Position numbers and translations under genes: made by a program. From Mycobacterium barrassiae (GTDB taxonomy: Bacteria > Actinomycetota > Actinomycetes > Mycobacteriales > Mycobacteriaceae), in NCBI RefSeq assembly GCF_025822765.1, contig NZ_JACKUK010000033.1, positions 50,837 to 114,836 of the forward strand: DNA of 64,000 bases, written 5' to 3'. Shown here in pieces: positions 28,697-36,833 of the stretch (within the stretch, counting starts at the first letter, position 1; each line of letters starts with the position of its first letter). The notes beneath the pieces are model-generated. The model saw only the letters and a list, made by a program, of their open reading frames with translations, was not told the DNA's origin and made no database searches.

Positions 28697-29596
28697 GTGT
28701 CCGTCCGTTCGGTCCTTGCGGCCCTCACCGCGGTCGTCCTGGCGGCCTCGGCCTGCTCCGGCGACGACGACACCGGCGACATCTACGCCGCGCAGACCGT
28801 CGCGATCGGGGAATCACTGGCGATTCTGGGCTGGAACATGTCGGTGTCGAACATGCGGTTCGACGGCGACTACGTCCTGGTCGACGTCGATGCGTCGCCG
28901 TCGGGGGACGGTACCAACGCCGATCCGAAGAACCTGCGCTTCGGGCTGTACGGCGCGTTGGCGCACCCGCTCGAGGCCCCCGCGATCGGCGGCTGCCGTG
29001 ACGTGACCGACCTGGATGTGCAGCCGCTGTCGTCGTCGACACCCGACCGGTTGTCCGGCACGGTGTGCCTGGGGCCGCAGCGCGATCAGACCCAGGTGCG
29101 CGGGGTGTACGTGTACTCGACCGCAGACCGGATGCCCGGCACGACGACCGCCTTCCCCGCGGCGTTTCCTGTCGGGCTGCCGCTGACCACCAACGACGAC
29201 ACCGGGCTCACCCTCAAGACCACCAGCGTCGACGCTTTCCGCGAGGACGGCACGATGCTCGACGCCGCCGACCTCGGCGACGTGAATGCGTTCACCGGCG
29301 GCGGCTACATGCTGCTGGGTCTCGAGATCACCGGCCCGGCAACGCAATATCGCGATGCGGCACAGCGTCGCGGCGGACCCACGATGGTGCTGATGTCCCC
29401 GACGCTGCCGGTGCCGGGGCTGAGCCACCAATGCGACGTCTACGGCGCCTCGGTGTTGGTGCTGCCCGAACGCAGCCGTGGCGCCGTGCAGGTGCGCGTC
29501 TCCCTGTGCACGCAGGGCGAGATCAACGAGGCGCTGCTCTACCCGACGTTGTCATTGGTCGGCACCCACGCGGCGTTGTGGACGACCGATGAGTGA
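28697..29596 (+). CDS. Lipoprotein, Rv0381c-like
   Basis: A 299-residue exported lipoprotein: signal peptide SVRSVLAALTAVVLAASAC with Cys at about 20 as lipidation site. The mature part is a beta-rich domain (ILGWNMSVSNMRFDGDYVLVDVD) with two conserved-looking cysteines in IGGCRDVT and GTVCLG, and further Cys in HQCDVYG and VSLCTQG, so disulfides are likely. No function known. It overlaps the methyltransferase gene by eight bases (ATGAGTGA), and the pair is in the same order as Rv0381c-Rv0380c. Confidence 0.75.
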   Translation: MSVRSVLAALTAVVLAASACSGDDDTGDIYAAQTVAIGESLAILGWNMSVSNMRFDGDYVLVDVDASPSGDGTNADPKNLRFGLYGALAHPLEAPAIGGCRDVTDLDVQPLSSSTPDRLSGTVCLGPQRDQTQVRGVYVYSTADRMPGTTTAFPAAFPVGLPLTTNDDTGLTLKTTSVDAFREDGTMLDAADLGDVNAFTGGGYMLLGLEITGPATQYRDAAQRRGGPTMVLMSPTLPVPGLSHQCDVYGASVLVLPERSRGAVQVRVSLCTQGEINEALLYPTLSLVGTHAALWTTDE

Positions 29597-30230
29597 CGCG
29601 GGCCCGACCGAATGGGGCGAGGCCCCCGGCGTCGGTCCGTGGCAGGGACCGCTGCCCGACGATCCGCGCTACGACCCGGTGCTGCTCCGCGACGGTGACA
29701 CCCGGAATGTCGTTGACGCGTACCGCTATTGGACGCGCGAGGCCATCGTCGCCGACATCGACAAGCGCAGGCATCCGCTGCACATCGCGATCGAGAACTT
29801 CGGCAACGACGCCAACATCGGCGCCGTTGTCCGCACGGCCAACGCCTTCGCGGTGGACACCGTCCACATTGTCGGACGGCGCCGCTGGAACCGTCGTGGC
29901 GCGATGGTCACCGACCGCTACCAACGGCTGCGGCATCACGACACCACCGCCGAGTTGCTGGAGTTCGCCGCCGACGCGGGGCTGACGGTCGTCGCCGTCG
30001 ACAACGTGCCCGGCGCCGCCCGCCTCGAGTCGACGCCCCTGCCCCGCGAGTGCCTGTTGATCTTCGGCCAGGAGGGGCCCGGCATCACCGACGAGGCCAG
30101 GGCCGGTGCCGCCATGACGGTGTCGATCGCCCAATTCGGCTCGACCCGCAGCATCAACGCCGGCGTCGCGGCCGGCATCGCGATGCATGCCTGGATCGTT
30201 CGACATGGGGACATTTCGGCGGCCTGGTAG
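29589..30230 (+). CDS. SpoU/TrmH-family RNA 2'-O-methyltransferase
   Basis: SPOUT-class methyltransferase of 213 residues that uses S-adenosylmethionine to methylate ribose in rRNA or tRNA. Start is the ATG at 29589 overlapping the previous stop. Family motifs: ENFGNDANIGAVVRTANAFAVDTVHIVG (motif 1, catalytic Arg), LIFGQEGPGITDEA (motif 2) and ISIAQFGSTRSINAGVAAGIAMHAW-type motif 3 (visible as SIAQFGSTRSINAGVAAGIA). The N-terminal 50 residues are a non-conserved extension. It corresponds to Rv0380c; the target RNA is not clear. Confidence 0.9.
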   Translation: MSDAGPTEWGEAPGVGPWQGPLPDDPRYDPVLLRDGDTRNVVDAYRYWTREAIVADIDKRRHPLHIAIENFGNDANIGAVVRTANAFAVDTVHIVGRRRWNRRGAMVTDRYQRLRHHDTTAELLEFAADAGLTVVAVDNVPGAARLESTPLPRECLLIFGQEGPGITDEARAGAAMTVSIAQFGSTRSINAGVAAGIAMHAWIVRHGDISAAW

Positions 30231-30245
30231 GGCAGGATCGATCCC

Positions 30246-31346
30246 ATGGATCAGCTATGGGCCAATCGCGCCGGCACTGCCGAGGCGGCGATCACCAAGC
30301 GCCATCTGAAGAAGCTCTGGGCCATACCGGGAACCCAGCTCGGTGTCGTCGCCTGGCCCTCTGAACGCAAGTACCGGATGTTCGGCACCTGGCACTACTG
30401 GTGGCAGGCCCATCTGCTGGACTGCCTCGTCGACGCCCAGCTGCGCGACCCGCAGCCCGCCCGGAAGGTCAAGATCGCCCGGCAGATTCGGGGGCACCGG
30501 TTCCGCAACAACCTGCGCTGGACCAACGACTACTACGACGACATGGCGTGGCTGGCGCTGGCCCTCGAGCGCGCCGGTCGACTCGCGGGTGTCGAGCGAG
30601 CCAAGGCGCTCGACACGCTGGCCGAACAGTTCCTCACCGCATGGGTGCCCGAAGACGGCGGCGGCATTCCGTGGCGTAAGCAGGACCAGTTCTTCAACGC
30701 CCCCGCGAACGGTCCCGCGGCCATCTTCCTGGCGCGCCACGACCGGCTGCGGCGGGCTCAGCAGATGTCGGACTGGCTCGACGAAACACTGATCGATCCC
30801 GAGACCCATCTGGTGTTCGACGGGATCAAGGGCGGGTCGCTGGTACGGGCGCAATACACCTATTGTCAGGGAGTGGTGCTTGGCCTGGAAACCGAACTCG
30901 CACAGCGCACCGACGACCCCGACCACGCCAAGCGGGTGCACCGCCTCGTCGCCGCGGTGCGCGACCACATGGCGCCCGACGGCATCATCAAAGGTGCGGG
31001 CGGCGGCGACGGCGGACTGTTCAACGGCATCCTGGCGCGGTATCTGGCGCTGGTGGCCACCTCGCTGCCCCAGAACGACTCTGACGACGAGGCCGCCCGC
31101 GACACCGCACGCAAGCTGGTGCTGACCTCCGCCGAGGCGGCATGGGAGAACCGGCAGACCGTCGAGGACCTACCGCTGTTTCCCGCGTTTTGGGACCGTA
31201 TCGCCGAGATCCCCACTGCCGCAGGCAAGAAGGCCGAATTCGTCGAAGGCGCCGTCAACGCATCCGAAATTCCCGAACGCGACCTGTCCGTGCAGTTGTC
31301 GGGCTGGATGCTGATGGAAGCAGCCCACGCGGTATCCGACACGTGA
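30246..31346 (+). CDS. Glycoside hydrolase family 76 protein
   Basis: Likely alpha-1,6-mannan-active or related hydrolase, 366 residues without signal peptide. The alpha6/alpha6 toroid is suggested by WHYWWQAHLLDCLVDAQ, TNDYYDDMAWLALALERAG with the GH76 Asp-Asp pair (residues 98-99), WRKQDQFFNAPANGPAAIFLAR and TYCQGVVLGLETEL. Mycobacterial cell envelopes contain alpha-1,6-mannan, so an intracellular or atypically exported mannan-active role is possible. It corresponds to Rv0365c by resemblance. ATG at 30246; its TGA overlaps the nhaA GTG. Confidence 0.8.
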   Translation: MDQLWANRAGTAEAAITKRHLKKLWAIPGTQLGVVAWPSERKYRMFGTWHYWWQAHLLDCLVDAQLRDPQPARKVKIARQIRGHRFRNNLRWTNDYYDDMAWLALALERAGRLAGVERAKALDTLAEQFLTAWVPEDGGGIPWRKQDQFFNAPANGPAAIFLARHDRLRRAQQMSDWLDETLIDPETHLVFDGIKGGSLVRAQYTYCQGVVLGLETELAQRTDDPDHAKRVHRLVAAVRDHMAPDGIIKGAGGGDGGLFNGILARYLALVATSLPQNDSDDEAARDTARKLVLTSAEAAWENRQTVEDLPLFPAFWDRIAEIPTAAGKKAEFVEGAVNASEIPERDLSVQLSGWMLMEAAHAVSDT

Positions 31347-33181
31347 CAACCGAGCCCACACCGCGAATCGTTCGCCTCTCCGCGCCGCAGTACCTCAAGG
31401 CGATGAAGCCTGGCGAAAACGCAGCTGCGGCGTTGCTTCTCGCCTTCACGCTGATCGCCATCCTGTGGGCGAATTCACCGTGGTCACAAACCTATTGGGC
31501 GCTTCTGGACACCCATGTGGGAGTCGCCCTAGGCGAACGTCACTTCGACATGACCGTCAAGCACCTGATCAACGACGGCTTGATGACGTTCTTCTTCTTC
31601 ATCGTCGGACTCGAGGTGACGCGGGAGTTCAAGATCGGCGAGCTGACCGATCGGTCCAGGGCGGCAGTACCCGTCGTCGCGGCGTTCGCGGGCCTCGCGG
31701 TCCCCGCCGTCATCTTCCTGCTGCTCAACCCGTCCGGGGAGAACGTCCAGGCCTGGGGTGTGGTGATCTCCACCGACACCGCCTTCCTCGTCGGTGCGCT
31801 CGCGATCATCAAGCCGAAATTCCCTGGCCGCCTACGGATCTTCCTGCTGACGCTCGCGGTGGTCGACGACGTCGGCGCGCTGATCGTGATCGCGGTCTTC
31901 TACTCCGACGCGCTGCAGGTGGTGCCGCTGATCGTGTCGGCGGTGCTGCTCGTCGTGATCGCGCTGGTGCGGTTTCTGCCCGCCGCACGCGGTCCCGCCT
32001 ACGCGGTGCTCGGCTTCGCACTGTGGATCGCGCTGTACCTGGCGGGTATTCATCCGACCCTCGCCGGTGTCGCGCTCGCGCTGCTCATTCCGGTGTTCGC
32101 CCCTGAGCGCAGGCAGGTCGAAGACGCTGTCGATGTGATCAGAGCGTTTCGGCAGTCGCCGAACTCGCAGTATGCACGGACGGCCACTCGCCGTCTGCGC
32201 CAGTCGATTTCCATCAACGAGCGCTTGCAGACCGATGTCGGGCCGTATGTGTCGTTCCTCGTGTTGCCGCTGTTCGCGTTGGTCAACGCCGGGGTTCGAC
32301 TCGATTCGGCGAGCCTGAATGCGGCGGTTCGCTCGCCGCTGACGTGGGGCATCGTCGCCGGCTTGGTGCTCGGGAAGTTCGTCGGGATCACCGGGGCGAC
32401 CTGGTTCATGAGCCGCACCGGGCTGGGGCAGCTGGCACCCGGTCTTCGACTGCGCCGCGTTGCCGGCGGCGCGGCACTGTCCGGAATCGGTTTCACCATT
32501 TCGCTTTTCATCGTCGACATCGCGATCAGTGAACCGGCCCGGCAGGACCAGGCACGCATCGGCGTCATCGCCGCATCGCTCATCGCATTCGTCGCCGGCT
32601 GGGCGATTTTCCACATCACCGATCTGGTCAGTCCGCCCGAACCCATCGGGATGAAGCTCATCCGGCCCATCGATCCCGAACGCGACCACATCAAGGGCAA
32701 CCCCAACGCTCAGCTCACGTTGGTCGAGTACGGCGATTACGAATGCCCCTTCTGCGGCCGTGCCACCGGCGGAATCGATGAGGTAGGAGCTTATTTCGGC
32801 GACGAGCTCTGTTATGTGTGGCGGCACCTGCCGCTGGAACGGGTGCATCCCCGTTCCTTCGACGCGGCGCGCGCCGCCGAGGCCGCCGGCCTGCAGGGCA
32901 AGTACTTCGAAATGGGTGCGCAGTTGTTCGCCCACCAGGACGATCTCGAGTGGTCCGATATCTACCGGTACGCCAACGCCATTGGACTGGATCTCGAACA
33001 GTTCGATCAGGACGTGCGCGTGCATCCGTCGAAGGTGCTGCACCGTGTTCAGGACGACGCGCAGGACGCCGAGGCGATGGACCTGAACTCGACGCCGACG
33101 TTCTTCGTCAACGGCAAGCGGCACAAGGGCCCGTGGGATTCGGCAAGTCTGATCAGGGCACTAGAGGAGGGACGTTCCTAG
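31343..33181 (+). CDS. nhaA: Na+/H+ antiporter NhaA fused to a thioredoxin/DsbA-like domain
   Basis: A 612-residue fusion. Residues 1 to about 425 are an NhaA antiporter with the usual membrane segments and the signature STDTAFLVGALAI followed by LAVVDDVGALIVIA, where the DD pair (in VVDDVG) is the ion-binding site. Residues about 445-612 are a DsbA/thioredoxin-like domain with EYGDYECPFCGRATGG, the CPFC redox pair at Cys468 and Cys471. This fusion is known in actinobacteria. The start is the GTG overlapping the preceding TGA. It shares a CTAG stop with the convergent LysR gene. Confidence 0.92.
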   Translation: MTTEPTPRIVRLSAPQYLKAMKPGENAAAALLLAFTLIAILWANSPWSQTYWALLDTHVGVALGERHFDMTVKHLINDGLMTFFFFIVGLEVTREFKIGELTDRSRAAVPVVAAFAGLAVPAVIFLLLNPSGENVQAWGVVISTDTAFLVGALAIIKPKFPGRLRIFLLTLAVVDDVGALIVIAVFYSDALQVVPLIVSAVLLVVIALVRFLPAARGPAYAVLGFALWIALYLAGIHPTLAGVALALLIPVFAPERRQVEDAVDVIRAFRQSPNSQYARTATRRLRQSISINERLQTDVGPYVSFLVLPLFALVNAGVRLDSASLNAAVRSPLTWGIVAGLVLGKFVGITGATWFMSRTGLGQLAPGLRLRRVAGGAALSGIGFTISLFIVDIAISEPARQDQARIGVIAASLIAFVAGWAIFHITDLVSPPEPIGMKLIRPIDPERDHIKGNPNAQLTLVEYGDYECPFCGRATGGIDEVGAYFGDELCYVWRHLPLERVHPRSFDAARAAEAAGLQGKYFEMGAQLFAHQDDLEWSDIYRYANAIGLDLEQFDQDVRVHPSKVLHRVQDDAQDAEAMDLNSTPTFFVNGKRHKGPWDSASLIRALEEGRS

Positions 33182-34149
33182 CTCCAGAGCGTCACATGGA
33201 TCTTGGGACGGAACCGGGTCACGCCCACTCCGGCGCCACGGATCATGGCCTGGGTGCATCGGGGCGTGGTGATGAAGCGCACCAGTTCGGAGACCGCAGG
33301 CTGGCGGGCCGGAGGCGCCAGGGTGAGAGCACACCACTCGCCGGGTACCTGCAGTCCGTCACCTTTAACGTGGACAAGTCGACCCGCCGCGAGATCCTTA
33401 TTGACCGCGAATCCGATCGCCAGCGTGACGCCGCCGACTCTTCGCACCTCTTCCAGTGCGGCGGCATCGCTCTGGAAGATCCGCTGCGCGGACTCCGGAA
33501 TCGCCAAATCTTTCAGCATCGAAGCGATCTCGCCGTCAGCGCTTCCCGCCGAGGGGCCGAGCATCCACTTCTGTTCGTGCAGCATCGGCCGCGACGGCCC
33601 CGATGCCTGCGCGGATGCCAGCGGACTGTCGGGCACTGTCACGGTGAGGATTTGGTAATTCAGAAACGGCCGCACGACTATCGCGTCGTCCGAACCGCCG
33701 TCGGTGGCTGCAGGTCCGAGTGCGATGTCGACCGCGCGCGAGGTGATCAGTTCCCGGAATCTGCTCGCCGGGTGAACGCTCAGCTCGACCGACAAATCCT
33801 TGGCACGCGACGAGAACAACTCGATCAGCCCTGGCGCTGCATGCTCGGCGAAGCCGCTCGATGCAGCAATGCGCAACAGGCGCCGACCATGCGCTGCCTC
33901 GGTGACCTCGATTGCCGTTTGCTGTTGCAGGCCGAGGATCTCGACGGCGCGGCTGGCCAGCCGCAATCCACCCGGTGTGAATGCGAGGCCGGCAGCAGTC
34001 CGGGAGAACAGCGGGTCGTCGAGCTCCTTGCGCAGCTGTGCGACGTGCATCGAGATCCCGGCGTCGGACATGCCGAGTTCCTCCGCGGCCGCCCGTACCG
34101 AACCCAGGCGGACGACGGCCGAAAAGGCCCGAAGCTGAGCCGGTGTCAC
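33178..34149 (-). CDS. LysR-family regulator of the CO dehydrogenase cluster (Rv0377-like)
   Basis: A 323-residue LysR-type regulator: N-terminal winged helix (MTPAQLRAFSAVVRLGSVRAAAEELGMSDAGISMHV region, HTH at about 15-60) and a periplasmic-binding-protein-like effector domain. It is divergent from the cox cluster with only 34 bases between start codons, so it very likely controls the cluster and itself. In M. tuberculosis Rv0377 has the same position. The effector is unknown; CO or a molybdenum-related signal are guesses. Confidence 0.88.
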   Translation of the reverse strand: MTPAQLRAFSAVVRLGSVRAAAEELGMSDAGISMHVAQLRKELDDPLFSRTAAGLAFTPGGLRLASRAVEILGLQQQTAIEVTEAAHGRRLLRIAASSGFAEHAAPGLIELFSSRAKDLSVELSVHPASRFRELITSRAVDIALGPAATDGGSDDAIVVRPFLNYQILTVTVPDSPLASAQASGPSRPMLHEQKWMLGPSAGSADGEIASMLKDLAIPESAQRIFQSDAAALEEVRRVGGVTLAIGFAVNKDLAAGRLVHVKGDGLQVPGEWCALTLAPPARQPAVSELVRFITTPRCTQAMIRGAGVGVTRFRPKIHVTLWS

Positions 34150-34163
34150 GAATCGAGCTTACG

Positions 34164-34181
34164 TTGGGCATACATTGGGCA
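34164..34181. promoter_or_regulatory. Direct repeat between LysR and xdhC genes
   Basis: TTGGGCA at 34164-34170 and 34175-34181, an 11-base period (one helical turn). It is the only repeat in the 34-base divergent gap and overlaps the TTG that could start the xdhC-like gene. Candidate LysR binding site or -35/-10 region. Confidence 0.4.
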
Positions 34182-34183
34182 GT

Positions 34184-35377
34184 GTGCGAGACGTCTTGGG
34201 CGATCTCCTGAGAGTATGGCGAACTGGCGGTACAGCCGGCGTCGGCACAGTGGTGCGCACATTTCGCTCGGCACCGCGGCCACCCGGTGCTGCCATGGTG
34301 GTGGCGCCGGACGGGACGGTCAGCGGTTCGGTCTCCGGCGGCTGTGTGGAGGGCGCCGTTTACGAGCTGGCCGCCGAGGTGATCCAGACCGGCATTCCGG
34401 TACTCGAGCGGTACGGCGTCAGCGATGACGACGCGTTCGCGGTAGGTCTCACGTGTGGCGGCATCCTCGATGTCTTTGTGGAGCCGATCTCGCGTACGAC
34501 GTTTCCACAACTCGACACGGTGGCCGAAGACATCGAGAGCCATCGTCCGGCCGCCATCGCCACCGTGATCGCGCACCCAGATCCGCGCCGGGTCGGCGGC
34601 CGGATCGTCGTGCGGCCGGAGGCGGTCGAGGGATCTCTGGGCTCGAAACGCGCCGATGCCGCCGTCACCGACGATGCACGCGGATTTCTCGCGAACGGAC
34701 GGGACGGTGTGCTGACGTACGGGCCCGACGGACAGCGCCGCGGCGAGGGCATGGAGGTGTTCATCGCCAGCTTCGCTCCGCGGCCGCGAATGCTGGTTTT
34801 CGGTGCCATCGACTTTGCCGCCGCCGTCGCGCGGCAGGGGTCGTTTCTGGGCTATCACGTCACCGTTTGCGACGCTCGGCCGATGTTCGCGACCAGGACC
34901 AGATTCCCTACCGCGGACGAGGTGGTCGTCGACTGGCCGCACCGCTATCTGGCGGCGCAGGTCGACACCGGAACAATCGACCGTCACACGGTGATCTGTG
35001 TGCTGACCCACGATCCGAAGTTCGATGTGCCGTTGCTGGAGGTCGCACTGCGGCTGCCGGATGTTGCGTACATCGGCGCGATGGGGTCGCGTCGCACCCA
35101 TGCTGACCGTCTTGCACGCCTGCGGGAGGCGGGGCTGGCCGAGTCGGAACTGGCCCGGCTGGCCAGTCCGATCGGACTCGACCTCGGCGCACGAACACCG
35201 GCGGAAACCGCGGTGTCGATCGCCGCGGAGATCGTCGCCCGGCGGTGGGGCGGCGGTGGACGCCCGCTGGGTGACATCCAGGGGCGAATCCACCATGAGC
35301 AGGGGTTTGACGATGGCGAAGGCGGTCCTGACGGCGATGCGGACACCGAGTTAAGCGATTCCTTAACCGGCTATTGA
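34184..35377 (+). CDS. XdhC/CoxF-type molybdenum cofactor insertion factor
   Basis: Family of factors that sulfurate or insert the molybdenum cofactor into hydroxylases. 397 residues from the GTG at 34184; a TTG at 34175 is the alternative. Visible marks: SGSVSGGCVEGAVYELA (the conserved GGCVE motif in the N-terminal XdhC/CoxI domain) and, in the C-terminal Rossmann half, CVLTHDPKFDVPLLEVAL and YIGAMGSRRTHADRL. It is the first gene of the plus-strand cox run, corresponding to Rv0376c, and probably serves coxL. Confidence 0.85.
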   Translation: MRDVLGDLLRVWRTGGTAGVGTVVRTFRSAPRPPGAAMVVAPDGTVSGSVSGGCVEGAVYELAAEVIQTGIPVLERYGVSDDDAFAVGLTCGGILDVFVEPISRTTFPQLDTVAEDIESHRPAAIATVIAHPDPRRVGGRIVVRPEAVEGSLGSKRADAAVTDDARGFLANGRDGVLTYGPDGQRRGEGMEVFIASFAPRPRMLVFGAIDFAAAVARQGSFLGYHVTVCDARPMFATRTRFPTADEVVVDWPHRYLAAQVDTGTIDRHTVICVLTHDPKFDVPLLEVALRLPDVAYIGAMGSRRTHADRLARLREAGLAESELARLASPIGLDLGARTPAETAVSIAAEIVARRWGGGGRPLGDIQGRIHHEQGFDDGEGGPDGDADTELSDSLTGY

Positions 35378-35435
35378 CGGTGCCGCAAGGACGGCTGACA
35401 CTGGCAATCTCAGCCCATCCTGTGAGGTGAGTCAC

Positions 35436-36341
35436 ATGCAGGTTCCCGGACCTTTTGAGTACGAACGCGCCACCAGCGTCGACCACGCGATTGGGCTTCT
35501 CGACCGGCTCGGTGATGCGGCGAAGATCGTGGCAGGCGGCCACAGCCTGCTGCCGATGATGAAGCTGCGCATCGCCAACCCGGAGTATCTGGTCGATATC
35601 AACGATCTGGTCGGCGAGCTCGGGTACATCGTGATCCAGGGCGGAGGGCAGACCGGGGCCCGTGCGCGCATCGGGGCGATGACCCGGCATCGGGAAGCTC
35701 TCGACTCGGACGAGTTGGCCGCCGTGTGCCCGATCTTCCGTGACGCCGAGCGGGTGATCGCCGATCCCGTCGTGCGCAATCGCGGGACGGTGGGCGGATC
35801 GCTGTGTCAGGCTGACCCGGCCGAAGACCTCACGACGGTATGCACTGTGCTGAACGCCCTGTGCGTAGCTCGCGGCCCGTCAGGGGAGCGACAGATTCCA
35901 ATCGACGAGTTCCTCGTGGGCCCGTATGAGACATCACTCGCGCCCAACGAGATTCTCGTCGAGGTACAGATCCCGTTGCAGCAGAACACTTCCAGTGCTT
36001 ATACCAAAGTGGAGCGCCGCGTGGGTGACTGGGCTGTTGTAGCGGCAGGCGCGGCGGTGACTCTGGACGGCGAAACTGTTGCGGCGGCCCGGGTGGGCCT
36101 GACGGCCGTCAACGCCGACGCGGATGCGTTGGCCGCGGTCTGTCAGGACCTTGTTGGTAGGCCCGCCACCGAAGAGAGTTTCGCCGACGTCGGCCGTGGT
36201 GCCGCATTGGCCTGTGAGCCGACCACCGACATGCGGGGCAGTGCGGAGTACAAGCGCCATCTCGCATCCGAACTGACGATCCGGACTCTCCGCACCGCCG
36301 TCGAGCGGGTGCGCAACGCGTCGACAGCCGGAGGGAACTAG
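35436..36341 (+). CDS. coxM: CO dehydrogenase medium (FAD) subunit CoxM
   Basis: FAD subunit of aerobic CO dehydrogenase, 301 residues. Start ATG at 35436 (MQVPGPFEYERA) chosen because GAGGTG (about 35424-35429) sits 6-8 bases ahead; the upstream GTG at 35427 lies within that site. FAD-binding motifs AGGHSLLPMM and RNRGTVGGSLCQADPAED are intact. Gene order M-S-L is that of form I cox clusters. Corresponds to Rv0375c. Confidence 0.92.
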   Translation: MQVPGPFEYERATSVDHAIGLLDRLGDAAKIVAGGHSLLPMMKLRIANPEYLVDINDLVGELGYIVIQGGGQTGARARIGAMTRHREALDSDELAAVCPIFRDAERVIADPVVRNRGTVGGSLCQADPAEDLTTVCTVLNALCVARGPSGERQIPIDEFLVGPYETSLAPNEILVEVQIPLQQNTSSAYTKVERRVGDWAVVAAGAAVTLDGETVAAARVGLTAVNADADALAAVCQDLVGRPATEESFADVGRGAALACEPTTDMRGSAEYKRHLASELTIRTLRTAVERVRNASTAGGN

Positions 36342-36344
36342 GCC

Positions 36345-36833
36345 ATGCAGGTAACGATGACGGTCAACGGTGAGAAAGTGACCGCAGAAGTCGAACCCCG
36401 CACGCTGCTCGTGCACTTCTTGCGGGATCAGTTGCGGCTCACCGGCACTCACTGGGGATGCGATACCAGCAACTGCGGTACGTGTGTGGTGGAGATGGAT
36501 GGCGAGCCGGTGAAGTCCTGCACGGTGCTCGCGGCAATGGCGAACGGCCGGAGCATCGGCACCGTGGAGGGTATGGCCGTCAACGGTGAACTCGACCCTG
36601 TGCAGGAGGGTTTCATGCAGTGTCACGGGTTGCAATGTGGTTTCTGCACCCCGGGAATGATGATCACCGCCCGGGCCCTTCTCGACCGCGTTCCCGACCC
36701 CGACGAGGACACCATCCGCGAGGCCATCTCTGGCCAGATCTGCCGCTGCACCGGCTATACGACGATTGTGCGTTCCATCCAGTGGGCCGCAGAAGCGCGC
36801 CGCGCTGCGCGCGAGGAGGTGTCCAACGCATGA
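36345..36833 (+). CDS. coxS: CO dehydrogenase small ([2Fe-2S]) subunit CoxS
   Basis: Iron-sulfur subunit of 162 residues, carrying electrons from the Mo-Cu centre to FAD. The N-terminal plant-type cluster ligands are in HWGCDTSNCGTCVVEMDGEPVKSC, the second cluster in CHGLQCGFCTPGMM and CRCTGYTT, as in aerobic CO dehydrogenases. ATG at 36345 lies 4 bases after the coxM stop; its TGA overlaps the coxL ATG (ATGA at 36830-36833). Corresponds to Rv0374c. Confidence 0.92.
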   Translation: MQVTMTVNGEKVTAEVEPRTLLVHFLRDQLRLTGTHWGCDTSNCGTCVVEMDGEPVKSCTVLAAMANGRSIGTVEGMAVNGELDPVQEGFMQCHGLQCGFCTPGMMITARALLDRVPDPDEDTIREAISGQICRCTGYTTIVRSIQWAAEARRAAREEVSNA

